From the NCBI GenBank assembly GCA_012840125.1, contig DULZ01000105.1, positions 1 to 47,671 on the forward strand: 47,671 nucleotides of DNA. Direction: 5' to 3'. This DNA comes from Clostridia bacterium (lineage in GTDB: Bacteria; Bacillota; DULZ01). The position numbers were made by a program, and so were the translations under genes. Positions 26,981 through 36,420 of this stretch are shown here, piece after piece. Numbering within the stretch: position 1 is the first letter of the stretch; every line of letters begins with the position of its first letter. The notes under the pieces were generated by a model. That model had not been told where the DNA came from. It saw nothing but the letters and a program-made list of their open reading frames with translations, and did not search any database.

Positions 26981-28561
26981 ATGAAGGATCGAGTATACAT
27001 TTTCGATACAACCTTAAGAGACGGGGAACAAACGCCGGGCGTCAGCCTCAATATTCATGAAAAACTGGAAATTGCCGCCCAGCTGGCCCGGCTGGGGGTG
27101 GACGTGATTGAAGCGGGTTTTCCCATCACCTCCAAAGGGGATTATGAGGCGGTCAGGGCCATTGCCGGGTCCATTAAAGGCCCAGCTATCTGCGCCCTGG
27201 CCAGGGCTTCCGAAAAAGACATCGATGTGGCCTGGGAAGCCCTGCAGGAAGCGGAGAATCCTCGCATTCATACTTTTATCGCCAGCTCCGATATTCATTT
27301 GAAATACAAATTGAAAATGACCAGGGAAGAAGTCCTGGAGGCTATCACCAGGGCCGTTACCTACGCCAGGCGGTATACAAGCAACGTGGAGTTTTCCCCG
27401 GAAGATGCCTCCCGGACGGACCGGGACTTCATCTGCCGGGTAGTGGAAACCGCCATCAAGGCGGGGGCGAAAGTGGTCAACATCCCCGATACCGTGGGCT
27501 ATGCCACTCCCGAAGAATTCGGCAGTTTTATCGCCAACATCACCAACCGGGTACCCAATATCGATCAAGCCATTATCAGCGTCCACTGTCACAATGATTT
27601 GGGCCTGGCGGTGGCCAATACCCTGGCGGCTTTGAAAAACGGGGCCCGGCAGGTGGAAGGAACCATCAACGGCATTGGGGAACGGGCCGGCAACGTGTCC
27701 CTGGAGGAAGTGATTATGGCCCTGGTCACCCGCAAGGACCAGTACGGCTTAACCACGGGGATCAATACGGAAGAAATCTACCGCACCAGCCGGCTGGTCA
27801 GTTCCATGACGGGCATGGCTGTCCATGCCAATAAACCCATCGTGGGGAAAAACGTCTTTGTCCACGAGTCCGGCATTCACCAGGACGGGGTCCTGAAAGA
27901 AAGGACTACCTATGAAATCATGAACCCGGCCACCATCGGTATGACGGTGAACAACATCGTCTTAGGCAAGCATTCCGGCCGGCATGCTTTCCGGGAAAGG
28001 CTGGCGGAACTGGGCTACAAGCTCAGTGAAGAGGCCCTGGAAAAAGCATTTGCCCGGTTTAAGGACCTGGCGGACCGGAAGAAAGAAATCACCGACCGGG
28101 ATCTGGAAGCCATTGTGGAAGACCAGATCCGGATTGTGCCGGAAAAATTCCACTTGGAGCACATGCACATTTCCAGCGGCAACCGGGTGCTGCCCACCGC
28201 CACCGTGGGGATCCGTTTCGATGACCGGCTGGTGGAAGAAGCCGCCTGTGGAGATGGGCCCATCGATGCGGTGTTTAAAGCCATTGACAAGATTACCGGC
28301 ATCCCCGTATGCCTGAAGCATTACGCTTTAAATGCCGTCACCGGCGGCAAGGATGCCATCGGGGAAGTGGTGGTGCGCCTGGCGGTGCGGGACAAAGTGT
28401 TTATCGGCCGCGGCTTGAGCGTGGATGTCATTGAAGCCAGCGCCAAGGCTTATATCAACGCCCTGAATAAAGCGGTTTTTGAACTAGGTGAAGAAATTAT
28501 GCATAGCGGCAAGGAGAGTGAAGCCAATGGGAATGACCATCACGGAAAAAATACTTGCTGA
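26981..28561 (+). CDS. leuA: 2-isopropylmalate synthase
   Basis: 526-aa Claisen-type enzyme: 2-ketoisovalerate plus acetyl-CoA to 2-isopropylmalate, first committed leucine step. TIM-barrel motifs [17 protein letters not shown] and [15 protein letters not shown] (HxH metal ligands), [18 protein letters not shown], and a C-terminal regulatory domain ([12 protein letters not shown]) for leucine feedback. The last 35 bases overlap leuC, which adds a non-conserved tail ([15 protein letters not shown]). Confidence 0.95.
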   Translation: MKDRVYIFDTTLRDGEQTPGVSLNIHEKLEIAAQLARLGVDVIEAGFPITSKGDYEAVRAIAGSIKGPAICALARASEKDIDVAWEALQEAENPRIHTFIASSDIHLKYKLKMTREEVLEAITRAVTYARRYTSNVEFSPEDASRTDRDFICRVVETAIKAGAKVVNIPDTVGYATPEEFGSFIANITNRVPNIDQAIISVHCHNDLGLAVANTLAALKNGARQVEGTINGIGERAGNVSLEEVIMALVTRKDQYGLTTGINTEEIYRTSRLVSSMTGMAVHANKPIVGKNVFVHESGIHQDGVLKERTTYEIMNPATIGMTVNNIVLGKHSGRHAFRERLAELGYKLSEEALEKAFARFKDLADRKKEITDRDLEAIVEDQIRIVPEKFHLEHMHISSGNRVLPTATVGIRFDDRLVEEAACGDGPIDAVFKAIDKITGIPVCLKHYALNAVTGGKDAIGEVVVRLAVRDKVFIGRGLSVDVIEASAKAYINALNKAVFELGEEIMHSGKESEANGNDHHGKNTC

Positions 28562-29789
28562 GCACGCCGGCAAGGAATTTGTGGAGCCGGGGGAACTGAT
28601 CAACGCCCGGCTGGACCTGGTGCTGGGAAATGACATTACCGCACCGGTAGCCATCAAGGAATTTGAAAAACTCGGCATCGAGAAGGTGTTTGATCCGGAT
28701 AAAGTAGTGCTGGTGCCGGACCATTTCACTCCCAACAAGGACATCAAGTCCGCTGAGCTGGCGAAAACCGTGCGGGAATTCGCCAAGAAGCAGGGTTTGA
28801 CCAATTATTTTGAAGTAGGCCGGATGGGCATTGAGCACTGCCTGCTCCCGGAACAAGGGCTGGTCCTGCCGGGCGACGTAGTCATCGGTGCCGATTCCCA
28901 CACCTGCACCTACGGCGCCCTGGGGGCTTTTGCCACCGGGGTGGGCAGCACCGACATGGCCGCCGGTATGGCCACCGGGGAAGCCTGGTTTAAGGTACCT
29001 GAGACCATCAAGTTCATCTACTACGGCAAGCTGAGACCTTATGTCAGCGGCAAAGACCTGATTCTCTACACCATCGGTTTGATCGGCGTCGACGGGGCCA
29101 GGTACATGGCCATGGAGTTTACCGGCGAAACTATCAAGGAACTCTCCATGGATAACCGGCTCACCATGGCCAACATGGCCATTGAAGCCGGGGCGAAAAA
29201 CGGCATCTTCGAGCCGGACGAAATCACCCTGGCTTACGTGGAAAAGCGGGCCAAGCGGCCCTATCAGGTCTACCACAGCGACCCTGATGCCAAGTATGCC
29301 CAGGTGATCGAGATTGATGTGAGCAAGATCGAGCCCCAAGTGGCTTTCCCCCATTTGCCGGAAAACACCCGGCCCATCAGCGCGGTAGGCGAGGTCAAGA
29401 TCGACCAGGTGGTGATCGGTTCTTGCACCAACGGCCGCATTGAGGACCTCAGAGTGGCCGCCTCCATTTTGAAAGGTAAGAAAGTCCACCCGGATGTGCG
29501 CCTGATCGTGATCCCCGGGACACAGGCCATTTACCTGCAGGCCGTGCGGGAAGGGCTGGTGGAGGCCATCGTGGAGGCCGGCGGCGCTTTCAGCACCCCA
29601 ACTTGCGGCCCGTGCCTGGGCGGCCACATGGGCATCCTGGCGAAAGGGGAAAGAGCCGTCTCCACCACCAACCGCAATTTTGTCGGCCGCATGGGCCACC
29701 CTGAAAGTGAAGTATATCTAGCCAGCCCGGCGGTGGCGGCTGCCAGCGCCATTCTAGGCAGGATTGCCGGGCCCGAGGAGGTAGCGTAA
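28527..29789 (+). CDS. leuC: 3-isopropylmalate dehydratase large subunit
   Basis: 420-aa aconitase-family subunit that isomerises 2- to 3-isopropylmalate and also serves the citramalate pathway. Cluster ligands: [35 protein letters not shown] and [18 protein letters not shown] at 28527 ([10 protein letters not shown]) is best spaced from AAGGAG; 28533 is too far. Two-subunit (short, archaeal/clostridial) form with LeuD next. Confidence 0.95.
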   Translation: MGMTITEKILAEHAGKEFVEPGELINARLDLVLGNDITAPVAIKEFEKLGIEKVFDPDKVVLVPDHFTPNKDIKSAELAKTVREFAKKQGLTNYFEVGRMGIEHCLLPEQGLVLPGDVVIGADSHTCTYGALGAFATGVGSTDMAAGMATGEAWFKVPETIKFIYYGKLRPYVSGKDLILYTIGLIGVDGARYMAMEFTGETIKELSMDNRLTMANMAIEAGAKNGIFEPDEITLAYVEKRAKRPYQVYHSDPDAKYAQVIEIDVSKIEPQVAFPHLPENTRPISAVGEVKIDQVVIGSCTNGRIEDLRVAASILKGKKVHPDVRLIVIPGTQAIYLQAVREGLVEAIVEAGGAFSTPTCGPCLGGHMGILAKGERAVSTTNRNFVGRMGHPESEVYLASPAVAAASAILGRIAGPEEVA

Positions 29790-29790
29790 G

Positions 29791-30291
29791 ATGCTGTTTC
29801 AAGGCAAAGCATTTAAATTCGGCAATGATATCGATACCGATGCCATTATCCCGGCGCGGCACATGAACACCGCCGTGCCGGAGGAACTGGCGAAACACTG
29901 CATGGAAGACGCGGATCCGGAGTTTGTCAATAAAATGTCCCCCGGTGACATTATTGTGGCCGGGAAGAACTTCGGCTGCGGCAGTTCCCGGGAACATGCC
30001 CCTATTGCCATCAAGTACGCCGGCGTCTCCTGTGTGGTGGCCAAATCTTTTGCCCGGATCTTTTACCGCAATGCCATCAACATCGGCCTGCCCATTTTTG
30101 AATGCCCGGAAGCGGTGGACGGCATCGAGGAAGGGCATCAAGTGGAAGTCAATGCTGATACTGGCGTGATCAAAAACTTGACCACCGGGCAGGAATACCA
30201 GGCAAAGCCCTTCCCGGAGTTCATGCAGCAGCTGATTGAGGCCGGGGGATTGATGGCTTACGTGAAAGAGAGGGTGAAGGTCCGTGGCTAG
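29791..30291 (+). CDS. leuD: 3-isopropylmalate dehydratase small subunit
   Basis: 166-aa swivel-domain subunit: [36 protein letters not shown] and [13 protein letters not shown]-like end. Short form typical of Clostridia and archaea. One base separates it from leuC, and it overlaps leuB by 8 bases. Confidence 0.95.
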   Translation: MLFQGKAFKFGNDIDTDAIIPARHMNTAVPEELAKHCMEDADPEFVNKMSPGDIIVAGKNFGCGSSREHAPIAIKYAGVSCVVAKSFARIFYRNAINIGLPIFECPEAVDGIEEGHQVEVNADTGVIKNLTTGQEYQAKPFPEFMQQLIEAGGLMAYVKERVKVRG

Positions 30292-31363
30292 AATCGCCGT
30301 ATTGCCCGGGGACGGCATTGGCAAGGAAATCGTCCCTGAGGCGCAAAAGGTGCTCAATGTGGTTGCCGGTATTTACGGTTTAGAATTGGAATATGAAGAA
30401 GGGCTCATCGGCGGCGCCGCCATCGACGCCACCGGTGTGCCCCTGCCGGAGGAAACGGTGCAGCTGTGCCGGTCCAGCGACGCCGTGCTGCTGGGCGCCG
30501 TGGGCGGTCCCAAGTGGGATAACCTGCCCGTGGAGAAACGACCGGAAGTCGCCGCCCTCCTGCCCCTGCGCAAGAAACTGGGCTTGTACGCCAATATCCG
30601 TCCCGCTTTCCTGTTCCCGGCCCTGGTGAATGCCTCCTCCCTGAAACCGGAAGTGGTGGCAGGCACTGACCTGGTGGTGATCCGGGAATTGACCGGTGGT
30701 ATTTACTTCGGGGAGAAAAAACGGGAAAAACATGAAAGCGGCGAAATGGCCCTGGATGCGCTGGTCTATACCACGGAAGAAATCGAAAGGATCTTGAGGC
30801 TGGGCTTTGAAACCGCCAGGCAGAGGCGGAAGAAGCTGACCTCCGTGGATAAAGCGAATGTCCTGGAGAGCTCCCGTCTATGGCGGGAAACCGCCGCGAG
30901 ACTGGCCCAGGAGTATCCTGATGTGGAATTAGAGCATATGTATGTAGATAACTGCGCCATGCAGCTCATCAGAAAACCTACCCAGTTTGACGTGATCGTT
31001 ACGGAAAACATGTTTGGCGATATTCTCACCGATGAAGCCTCCATGCTGACCGGCTCCATCGGCATGCTGGCCTCCGCCAGCATCGGCGGCCAAGTGGCCC
31101 TGTATGAACCGGCCCACGGTTCCGCTCCTGATATCGCCGGGCAGGGCAAAGCCAACCCGCTGGCCACCATCCTGTCCGCCGGTTTAATGCTCCAGTACAG
31201 CTTCAACCTGCCGGAAGCTCTGGAGCGCATCAAAAGGGCCATCGGCAGCGTGTTGGAGGCCGGTTACCGGACACCGGACATTATGGAACCGGGTTGTACA
31301 CTAGTAAACACCAGCACCATGGGAGATCTGGTCTGCCAGTATCTAAGTGGGGAGAAGCTATGA
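30284..31363 (+). CDS. leuB: 3-isopropylmalate dehydrogenase
   Basis: 359-aa NAD-dependent oxidative decarboxylase giving 2-ketoisocaproate; can also act on methylmalate in the citramalate route. Motifs: [38 protein letters not shown] and [25 protein letters not shown]-type NAD/substrate loop. GTG start within leuD; ends in an ATGA overlap with cimA. Confidence 0.95.
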   Translation: MARIAVLPGDGIGKEIVPEAQKVLNVVAGIYGLELEYEEGLIGGAAIDATGVPLPEETVQLCRSSDAVLLGAVGGPKWDNLPVEKRPEVAALLPLRKKLGLYANIRPAFLFPALVNASSLKPEVVAGTDLVVIRELTGGIYFGEKKREKHESGEMALDALVYTTEEIERILRLGFETARQRRKKLTSVDKANVLESSRLWRETAARLAQEYPDVELEHMYVDNCAMQLIRKPTQFDVIVTENMFGDILTDEASMLTGSIGMLASASIGGQVALYEPAHGSAPDIAGQGKANPLATILSAGLMLQYSFNLPEALERIKRAIGSVLEAGYRTPDIMEPGCTLVNTSTMGDLVCQYLSGEKL

Positions 31364-32949
31364 ACAAGATCTGGGTCTACGACACGACACTCAGGGACGG
31401 CTCCCAAGGAGAGGGGGTCTCCTTAACCGTTGAAGACAAGTTGAAAATCACCGCGCGCTTGGACCATCTGGGCGTGGACTACATCGAAGGGGGTTGGCCC
31501 GGTTCCAACCCCAAGGATTTAGAGTACTTCCGGCGGGTGGGCGAGTTGAAGCTGCAGCATGCCAAAGTTACGGCTTTCGGCAGCACCCGGCGCCCTGGCA
31601 TCAAAGCGGAAGAGGACGCCAATTTACAGGCCCTGATCAATGCCGGCGTGCCGGCGGCGGCCATCTTCGGCAAGAGCTGGGACCTGCATGTGCTGGAGGC
31701 CCTGGGTACCACCCTGGCGGAAAACCTGCGCATGATCGAGGATTCCGTCCGGTTCCTGAAAAGCCGGGGGATGGAAGTCATCTTTGATGCGGAGCATTTC
31801 TTTGACGGGTATAAGAGAAATCCCGATTACGCTTTGCGGGTCCTGGAGGCCGCCTTTAACGCCGGGGCCGACTGGCTGGTTCTCTGCGACACCAACGGAG
31901 GGAGCCTGCCCGAGGAAGTTTTCCGGGCGGTGGAAGAGGTGGCCCGGCGTTTTCAACATCCCCTGGGCATCCACTGCCATAACGACGGGGAACTGGCGGT
32001 CGCCAACACCCTTATGGCCATTCAAGCCGGGGTGACCCAGGTGCAGGGAACCATCAACGGGATGGGCGAAAGGTGCGGCAACGCCAACCTGTGCAGCGTG
32101 ATCCCCAATTTGGAGTTAAAACTGGGTTACCAGTGCTTGCCGAAAGGCCATATCCGGCACCTGACTGAGTGCTCCCGCTATGTCAGTGAAATCGCCAATT
32201 TAGTGCAGCACAATAACCAGCCTTTTGTGGGCCAGAGCGCTTTCGCCCATAAGGGCGGCATTCACGTGAGCGCAGTGCTGAAGCACCCGGAAACCTATGA
32301 GCACATGCCCCCGGAAGCAGTGGGCAACACCCGCCGCATCTTGGTCTCGGAGCTCTCCGGTGCTTCAAATCTAGTCGGCAAGGCGGAGCAATTCGGGGTT
32401 GATTTTTCCGACAAAGCCTTTACCAAGGAGTTAATCCAGAGCATTAAGGAAATGGAATTCCAGGGCTATCAATTTGAAGGGGCTGAGGCTTCCCTGGAGT
32501 TACTGGTCAAAAAGGCTACCGGCGAGTACAGCCCTTACTTCCAGGTGGATTCCTTCAAGATCCTGTCGGAAAAGGTGGCCGAGGGCAAAACCATTTCCGA
32601 GGCTATGGTGAAGGTTCGGGTAGGGGACCGGATGGTGCATACCGCCGCCGAAGGCAACGGTCCCGTGAACGCCTTGGATAACGCCCTCCGCAAAGGATTG
32701 GAGGAGTTTTTCCCGGCCATCGCCGAGATGCATTTAAGCGACTACAAGGTCCGGGTGCTGGACGAAAAAGATGCCACCGCCGCCAAGGTGCGGGTTCTCA
32801 TCGAATCCCGCGATGTCACGGGCGCCTGGAGCACCGTCGGCGTCTCCACCGACATTATCGAAGCCAGCTGGGAAGCGCTGCTGGACAGTTTCAACTATTT
32901 CCTCATGAAAAGAAACGCCGGCCAGAAGTTGGCGGCCAACGATGCTTGA
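31360..32949 (+). CDS. cimA: (R)-citramalate synthase
   Basis: 529-aa LeuA-family enzyme of the CimA type: pyruvate plus acetyl-CoA to citramalate, a threonine-independent route to 2-ketobutyrate and isoleucine when combined with Leu[24 protein letters not shown] and [17 protein letters not shown] are characteristic of this branch rather than Leu[15 protein letters not shown] gives the metal site, [15 protein letters not shown] follows, and a C-terminal regulatory domain is present. ATG at 31360 overlaps the leuB stop. Last gene of the operon before a strong terminator. Confidence 0.92.
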   Translation: MNKIWVYDTTLRDGSQGEGVSLTVEDKLKITARLDHLGVDYIEGGWPGSNPKDLEYFRRVGELKLQHAKVTAFGSTRRPGIKAEEDANLQALINAGVPAAAIFGKSWDLHVLEALGTTLAENLRMIEDSVRFLKSRGMEVIFDAEHFFDGYKRNPDYALRVLEAAFNAGADWLVLCDTNGGSLPEEVFRAVEEVARRFQHPLGIHCHNDGELAVANTLMAIQAGVTQVQGTINGMGERCGNANLCSVIPNLELKLGYQCLPKGHIRHLTECSRYVSEIANLVQHNNQPFVGQSAFAHKGGIHVSAVLKHPETYEHMPPEAVGNTRRILVSELSGASNLVGKAEQFGVDFSDKAFTKELIQSIKEMEFQGYQFEGAEASLELLVKKATGEYSPYFQVDSFKILSEKVAEGKTISEAMVKVRVGDRMVHTAAEGNGPVNALDNALRKGLEEFFPAIAEMHLSDYKVRVLDEKDATAAKVRVLIESRDVTGAWSTVGVSTDIIEASWEALLDSFNYFLMKRNAGQKLAANDA

Positions 32950-32950
32950 G

Positions 32951-32989
32951 TCAAAAGCTGTCAGGCGACAGCTTTTGATTTTTTTTTTC
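32951..32989 (+). terminator. rho-independent terminator of the ilv-leu operon
   Basis: Perfect 12-bp stem TCAAAAGCTGTC / GACAGCTTTTGA, AGGC loop, T10 run. Confidence 0.95.
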
Positions 32990-33091
32990 TTGAAAGTAGA
33001 CAAAAATAGCAGTATTTCCCGAAGGAGTTTTTTCGCCTTTTAGCCAATAAACTGGTAACAAATGGAAAATCCACCCGAACGGAGTGATGGG

Positions 33092-35026
33092 ATGAGCAAG
33101 AACAAGGGAAAAAGCAAGGCAAAAAAGGCGAAAAGCAAATCCGTCGTACCGGCCAGTGTGGTCAGGGTGAGCGGCCGGTTGGCCAATATCTTGGATCACG
33201 TCAAACAGGCCCTTTATCACGAGCCGTTAACCTATGAAGAGTTGTACCGGCGTGTCCGGGAAAAACTGCCCTTGGTGGACCCGGACAAACTGGAGCGGGA
33301 TCTTAAGCGCTGCCTGGGCAACAACGTTTCCTTTTATTTCAAAAACAACCGGTGGCAGATGGACAAGACCGGCAGCCCCGGCAACGATCCCTTTTATCAA
33401 TACTTGATGACCCTCGGGTATCCGGTGACTTTTCGCGAATTGAGGGCACTGGCCGAGGAAAACGGGTATGGGGAGATACCCGTCCGGGAACAGGATTTTG
33501 CTTATGACGGTCGTTTCATCCGGTTGAAAAACGGCAAATGGGGCCTTACTTACTGGCAAGTCTCCCTGGAAGTCTCCCTGCAGGACTTGCAGCAAGTGGT
33601 GCGCCTGCTGCAGCGGTGCGAGTACCCGTTAGATTCAGAGCGGATCGCCAGGGAGGTCTTCGGCATCGGCGTCACCGACACGAACCTGGAGCAGGCATTA
33701 CACAAGGACCAGCGTTTCCTGGAAGTGGCCCCGGGACTCTGGTACTTAAAGAGCAAAATCGATGCCTTAATTGCCGACATCACGGCACCGGACGAGTTTT
33801 CCTTTATCCGGCAAGCGGAAATCAGCGCCCTGCAGGAAGCGGAACTGATGCTGATTATCGAAGAAGCCGATGCTTCCAAGCGGGAGTATATCGTTTCCTC
33901 CTGGGACTTGGAGAAAGGCGTCCTCCGGCTGAGCAAGCGGCTGGCGGAGCTGTTTGAACCCATTGACCAGATTGCCTATTTAAAGGTAAAAACCGGCAAC
34001 GGGGAATTGGGCGTTTGGTTTCTTAAAGAACAGCGCTGCCTGGCGGGACTGCGGCCCTGGTTTGAAGAATACGGCCTGGAACCGGGCAGCAAAGTGGAAG
34101 TGAGCCGGGACGACGATCCCGGGTATATCAAGTTAAAAGCCAGCGGCGAACGAGAAGCGGAAGTCTTCGCCGAAGGCCTGCGGGTCAAGAAACTGGTGAA
34201 ATTGAAAAAGGAATGCGCCGTCGCCGCCCCTTCTTTGGAAGAAGTGGTGACGGAAATACTGCAGCTTTACCCGGATGGGTTGGACATGCCCACCCTGTCC
34301 ACCCTGGTGATGCTGATCCAGGGTGCGCCGGAGGAAGAGTTGTCGGAGTTGCTGGACCAATACCCCTATTACGAGCGGGACAAGCATGGGATCTGGTCCT
34401 GCAACGTGCCCATGCGGCAAGCTTACCACCAGTGGCAAAAGGAAAGAGAAGAGTTCCGGCGGCAAATCGCCACCGCCACGGAAGACTACCAGGCCTTGCT
34501 GGAGGCCAAGACCACTTTGGAAGAAGAACTGGCATACCTGCAGGATCACCACCGCCAGGAAGAGGCCCTGTTCCAGGCGAAAATTGAAGAACTGTCGGCG
34601 GCCAATGAGCACCTGGCGTTGGAAAACAGCCGCCTGAAAAACGAGTGTAGCCTGCTGGAGGCCCGGCAGAAAGAATTACTGGAGCACGTGGAGCACCAGG
34701 GGAGCCAGCTGGTGGCTTTAAGGGCGGAGAAAAACAAGCTGAAAGTGAAACTGGAACAGCTGGAAAACCGGGCCATGCAGCTCCAAAGCACCCTGAACCA
34801 GCTGATGGAGGACGCTCACCAGGAAGTGGAACGCCTCAAGCGGGAACTGGCGGAGAAGACCCACCAAATGGACAGCCTGCAGTATGCCAACAAGGAACTC
34901 CAGAAGAACCTGGCGCGGCTCCACGAAGAACGCCGGCAGATGAAGCGCCAGATTTCTTCCTGGCCCATCAGGATTGCCATGTTCTTAACCGGGTTAGTGG
35001 AACGGCGGCGCACCATTGGCGGTTAA
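33092..35026 (+). CDS. winged-helix-repeat / long coiled-coil protein, function unknown
   Basis: 644-aa protein not matched to a named family. Order: Lys/Ser-rich basic N-terminus (residues 1-18), a HARE/RpoE-delta-like winged helix (about 30-90: YHEPLTYEELYRRVREKLPL ending NNRWQM), two further short winged-helix-like units (about 100-147 ending LKNGKWGLTYW; about 155-212 ending VAPGLWYLK), a beta-rich domain (245-355), a fourth unit (370-430 ending KHGIWSC), then about 180 residues of heptad-like coiled coil and a C-terminal amphipathic stretch SSWPIRIAMFLTGLVERRR. ATG at 33092 is 7 nt from GGAG. The architecture suggests nucleic-acid binding plus oligomerisation, perhaps chromosome-associated. 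Single gene with its own terminator. Confidence 0.7.
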   Translation: MSKNKGKSKAKKAKSKSVVPASVVRVSGRLANILDHVKQALYHEPLTYEELYRRVREKLPLVDPDKLERDLKRCLGNNVSFYFKNNRWQMDKTGSPGNDPFYQYLMTLGYPVTFRELRALAEENGYGEIPVREQDFAYDGRFIRLKNGKWGLTYWQVSLEVSLQDLQQVVRLLQRCEYPLDSERIAREVFGIGVTDTNLEQALHKDQRFLEVAPGLWYLKSKIDALIADITAPDEFSFIRQAEISALQEAELMLIIEEADASKREYIVSSWDLEKGVLRLSKRLAELFEPIDQIAYLKVKTGNGELGVWFLKEQRCLAGLRPWFEEYGLEPGSKVEVSRDDDPGYIKLKASGEREAEVFAEGLRVKKLVKLKKECAVAAPSLEEVVTEILQLYPDGLDMPTLSTLVMLIQGAPEEELSELLDQYPYYERDKHGIWSCNVPMRQAYHQWQKEREEFRRQIATATEDYQALLEAKTTLEEELAYLQDHHRQEEALFQAKIEELSAANEHLALENSRLKNECSLLEARQKELLEHVEHQGSQLVALRAEKNKLKVKLEQLENRAMQLQSTLNQLMEDAHQEVERLKRELAEKTHQMDSLQYANKELQKNLARLHEERRQMKRQISSWPIRIAMFLTGLVERRRTIGG

Positions 35027-35037
35027 TACCAGTTGAT

Positions 35038-35068
35038 GCTTCCAAGGACCGGCTTGGAAGCTTTTTTG
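35038..35068 (+). terminator. rho-independent terminator
   Basis: 9-bp stem GCTTCCAAG / CTTGGAAGC, 6-nt loop, T6. Confidence 0.9.
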
Positions 35069-35106
35069 TCACTTTTTATTTGATAGTCTGGCGGGAAGCC
35101 GTCAAA

Positions 35107-35136
35107 TTGACAGGAATTTTGAGCTTATTGTAGAAT
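35107..35136 (+). promoter_or_regulatory. promoter of the hydrogenase operon
   Basis: TTGACA (35107-35112), 18-bp spacer, TAGAAT (35131-35136). Confidence 0.7.
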
Positions 35137-35142
35137 ATATAA

Positions 35143-35334
35143 ATACTTAAAAACTTTTTCGCCCTGAAACGTTATTACTGGGTTCCGGCGAAACAGGGCA
35201 TTCGGGACGAAAGAGGGAAACAATTAATCGCAAAATTCAGAAGTTTGCTAATTCTCAAAGAAAGGAGATGATGGGTCAAACCAGCCGGATCGCACCAGCC
35301 CAGAGCAATTCAAATTGCGGAGGTGGAAGCAAGC
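35143..35334 (+). other. long 5' leader of the hydrogenase operon
   Basis: About 190 nt from the expected transcription start to the first gene. It contains two mutually exclusive 6-bp helices: TTCGCC (35158-35163) with GGCGAA (35187-35192), and GCCCTG (35161-35166) with CAGGGC (35194-35199). No known riboswitch class was recognised and there is no U-tract terminator, so any control would be at translation or through a protein. Confidence 0.35.
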
Positions 35335-36420
35335 ATGGAATTGGATGACCTGCTTAGAAGCAGAGGCATGAATAGAAGGGAGTTCATCAAACTGCTGACG
35401 GCGGCGGCCGTGGCCATGGGCTTCTCCGCGACGGACGTGCCGGCCATGGCCCAGGCTATTGAAGAAGGGGTGAAGAAAACCCCGGTAATCTGGATGAAAG
35501 GGCAGTTGTGCACCGGCTGCACCTGTTCTTCCATTTCCACCCTGGACCCCGGTCCTGCTGAGGTGGTCCTGGACCTGCTCTCCTTCCGGTACAACCCCAC
35601 CATAATGGCTGCGGCGGGACACCAGGCCCAGCAAGCCATGGAGGACACCATCAAAGAAGGTGGCTACCTTTTAGTGATGGAGGGCGCCGTGCCCACGGCT
35701 GATGACCGGTTTGTGGTGTCCGGGGGCAAACCCGTGCGGGAAAAGCTGCTGGAGGCCTCTGCCAATGCTGTCGCCGTAGTGGCGGTCGGGGCTTGCGCCA
35801 GTTTCGGCGGGATCCCGGCGGCGGGGCCTACGGGAGCGGTAGGAGTCGACAAGATCGTTACCGGTAAGCCCGTCATCAACCTGCCCGGCTGCCCGGTGAA
35901 CCCGAGATGGCTGTACGGTACGGTGATGTACTACCTCATGTACCAGGAGCTTCCCGAACTGGACGCTTATAATCGCCCCAAGATGTTCTACGGCAAGCTG
36001 CTCCATGACAACTGCCCGCGCCGCGGCCGCTTTGAGCGCGGCGAATTCCTGACCGATTGGAACAGCGATGAGCAAAAAGACTGGTGCCTGCTTTTGATGG
36101 GCTGCAAGGGGCCTAAAACCTACACCGATTGCCCGCAGGGACTGTGGAATGACGGGGTAAACTTCTGCATTAATGCCGGGTCCCCCTGCTCAGGCTGTAC
36201 CCAGCCGGAATTCTATGCCGCCGGTTTTGGTGACACCCGGGCCGGCTTCTCGCCCTTGTACGCGAGACAGAATTCCTTTGCTTTACCCGGCTTGGGCGGC
36301 ATTGAAGCCACCAAGGTGGGCAAGGTGATGGCCGGGGTGACGGCCGCCGGTATCGGTCTCCACTTGGCGGCGCGCACCGTGAGCGGCAGCAAGCACAAGA
36401 GCGGGGGTCACAGTGAATAA
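35335..36420 (+). CDS. [NiFe] hydrogenase small subunit, Tat-exported
   Basis: 361-aa electron-transfer subunit of a group 1 (membrane-bound uptake) hydrogenase. Twin-arginine signal NRREFIKLL (residues 13-21) with hydrophobic AAAVAMGF. Fe-S ligands: proximal CTGCTC (Cys59, Cys62 plus an extra Cys64) with VGACASFGG and LPGCPVNP; distal/medial HDNCPRRGRFERG, CLLLMGCKGP, and FCINAGSPCSGCTQPEF. A hydrophobic segment (VGKVMAGVTAAGIGLHLAARTV) near the C-terminus is a likely membrane anchor. ATG at 35335 is 8 nt from AGGTGG. It carries the large subunit through the Tat system as a folded complex. Confidence 0.95.
   Translation: MELDDLLRSRGMNRREFIKLLTAAAVAMGFSATDVPAMAQAIEEGVKKTPVIWMKGQLCTGCTCSSISTLDPGPAEVVLDLLSFRYNPTIMAAAGHQAQQAMEDTIKEGGYLLVMEGAVPTADDRFVVSGGKPVREKLLEASANAVAVVAVGACASFGGIPAAGPTGAVGVDKIVTGKPVINLPGCPVNPRWLYGTVMYYLMYQELPELDAYNRPKMFYGKLLHDNCPRRGRFERGEFLTDWNSDEQKDWCLLLMGCKGPKTYTDCPQGLWNDGVNFCINAGSPCSGCTQPEFYAAGFGDTRAGFSPLYARQNSFALPGLGGIEATKVGKVMAGVTAAGIGLHLAARTVSGSKHKSGGHSE

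Noticed and set aside
28497-29699. 400-aa open frame on the minus strand opposite leuC
   Set aside because: It mirrors leuC codon structure, has no family motif and no ribosome site; GC-rich genes often leave long antisense frames.
35143-35334. cyclic-di-GMP-I riboswitch in the hydrogenase leader
   Set aside because: The strings ACAGGGCA and GGGACG are reminiscent, but the P1b hairpin and the second half of the aptamer are missing.
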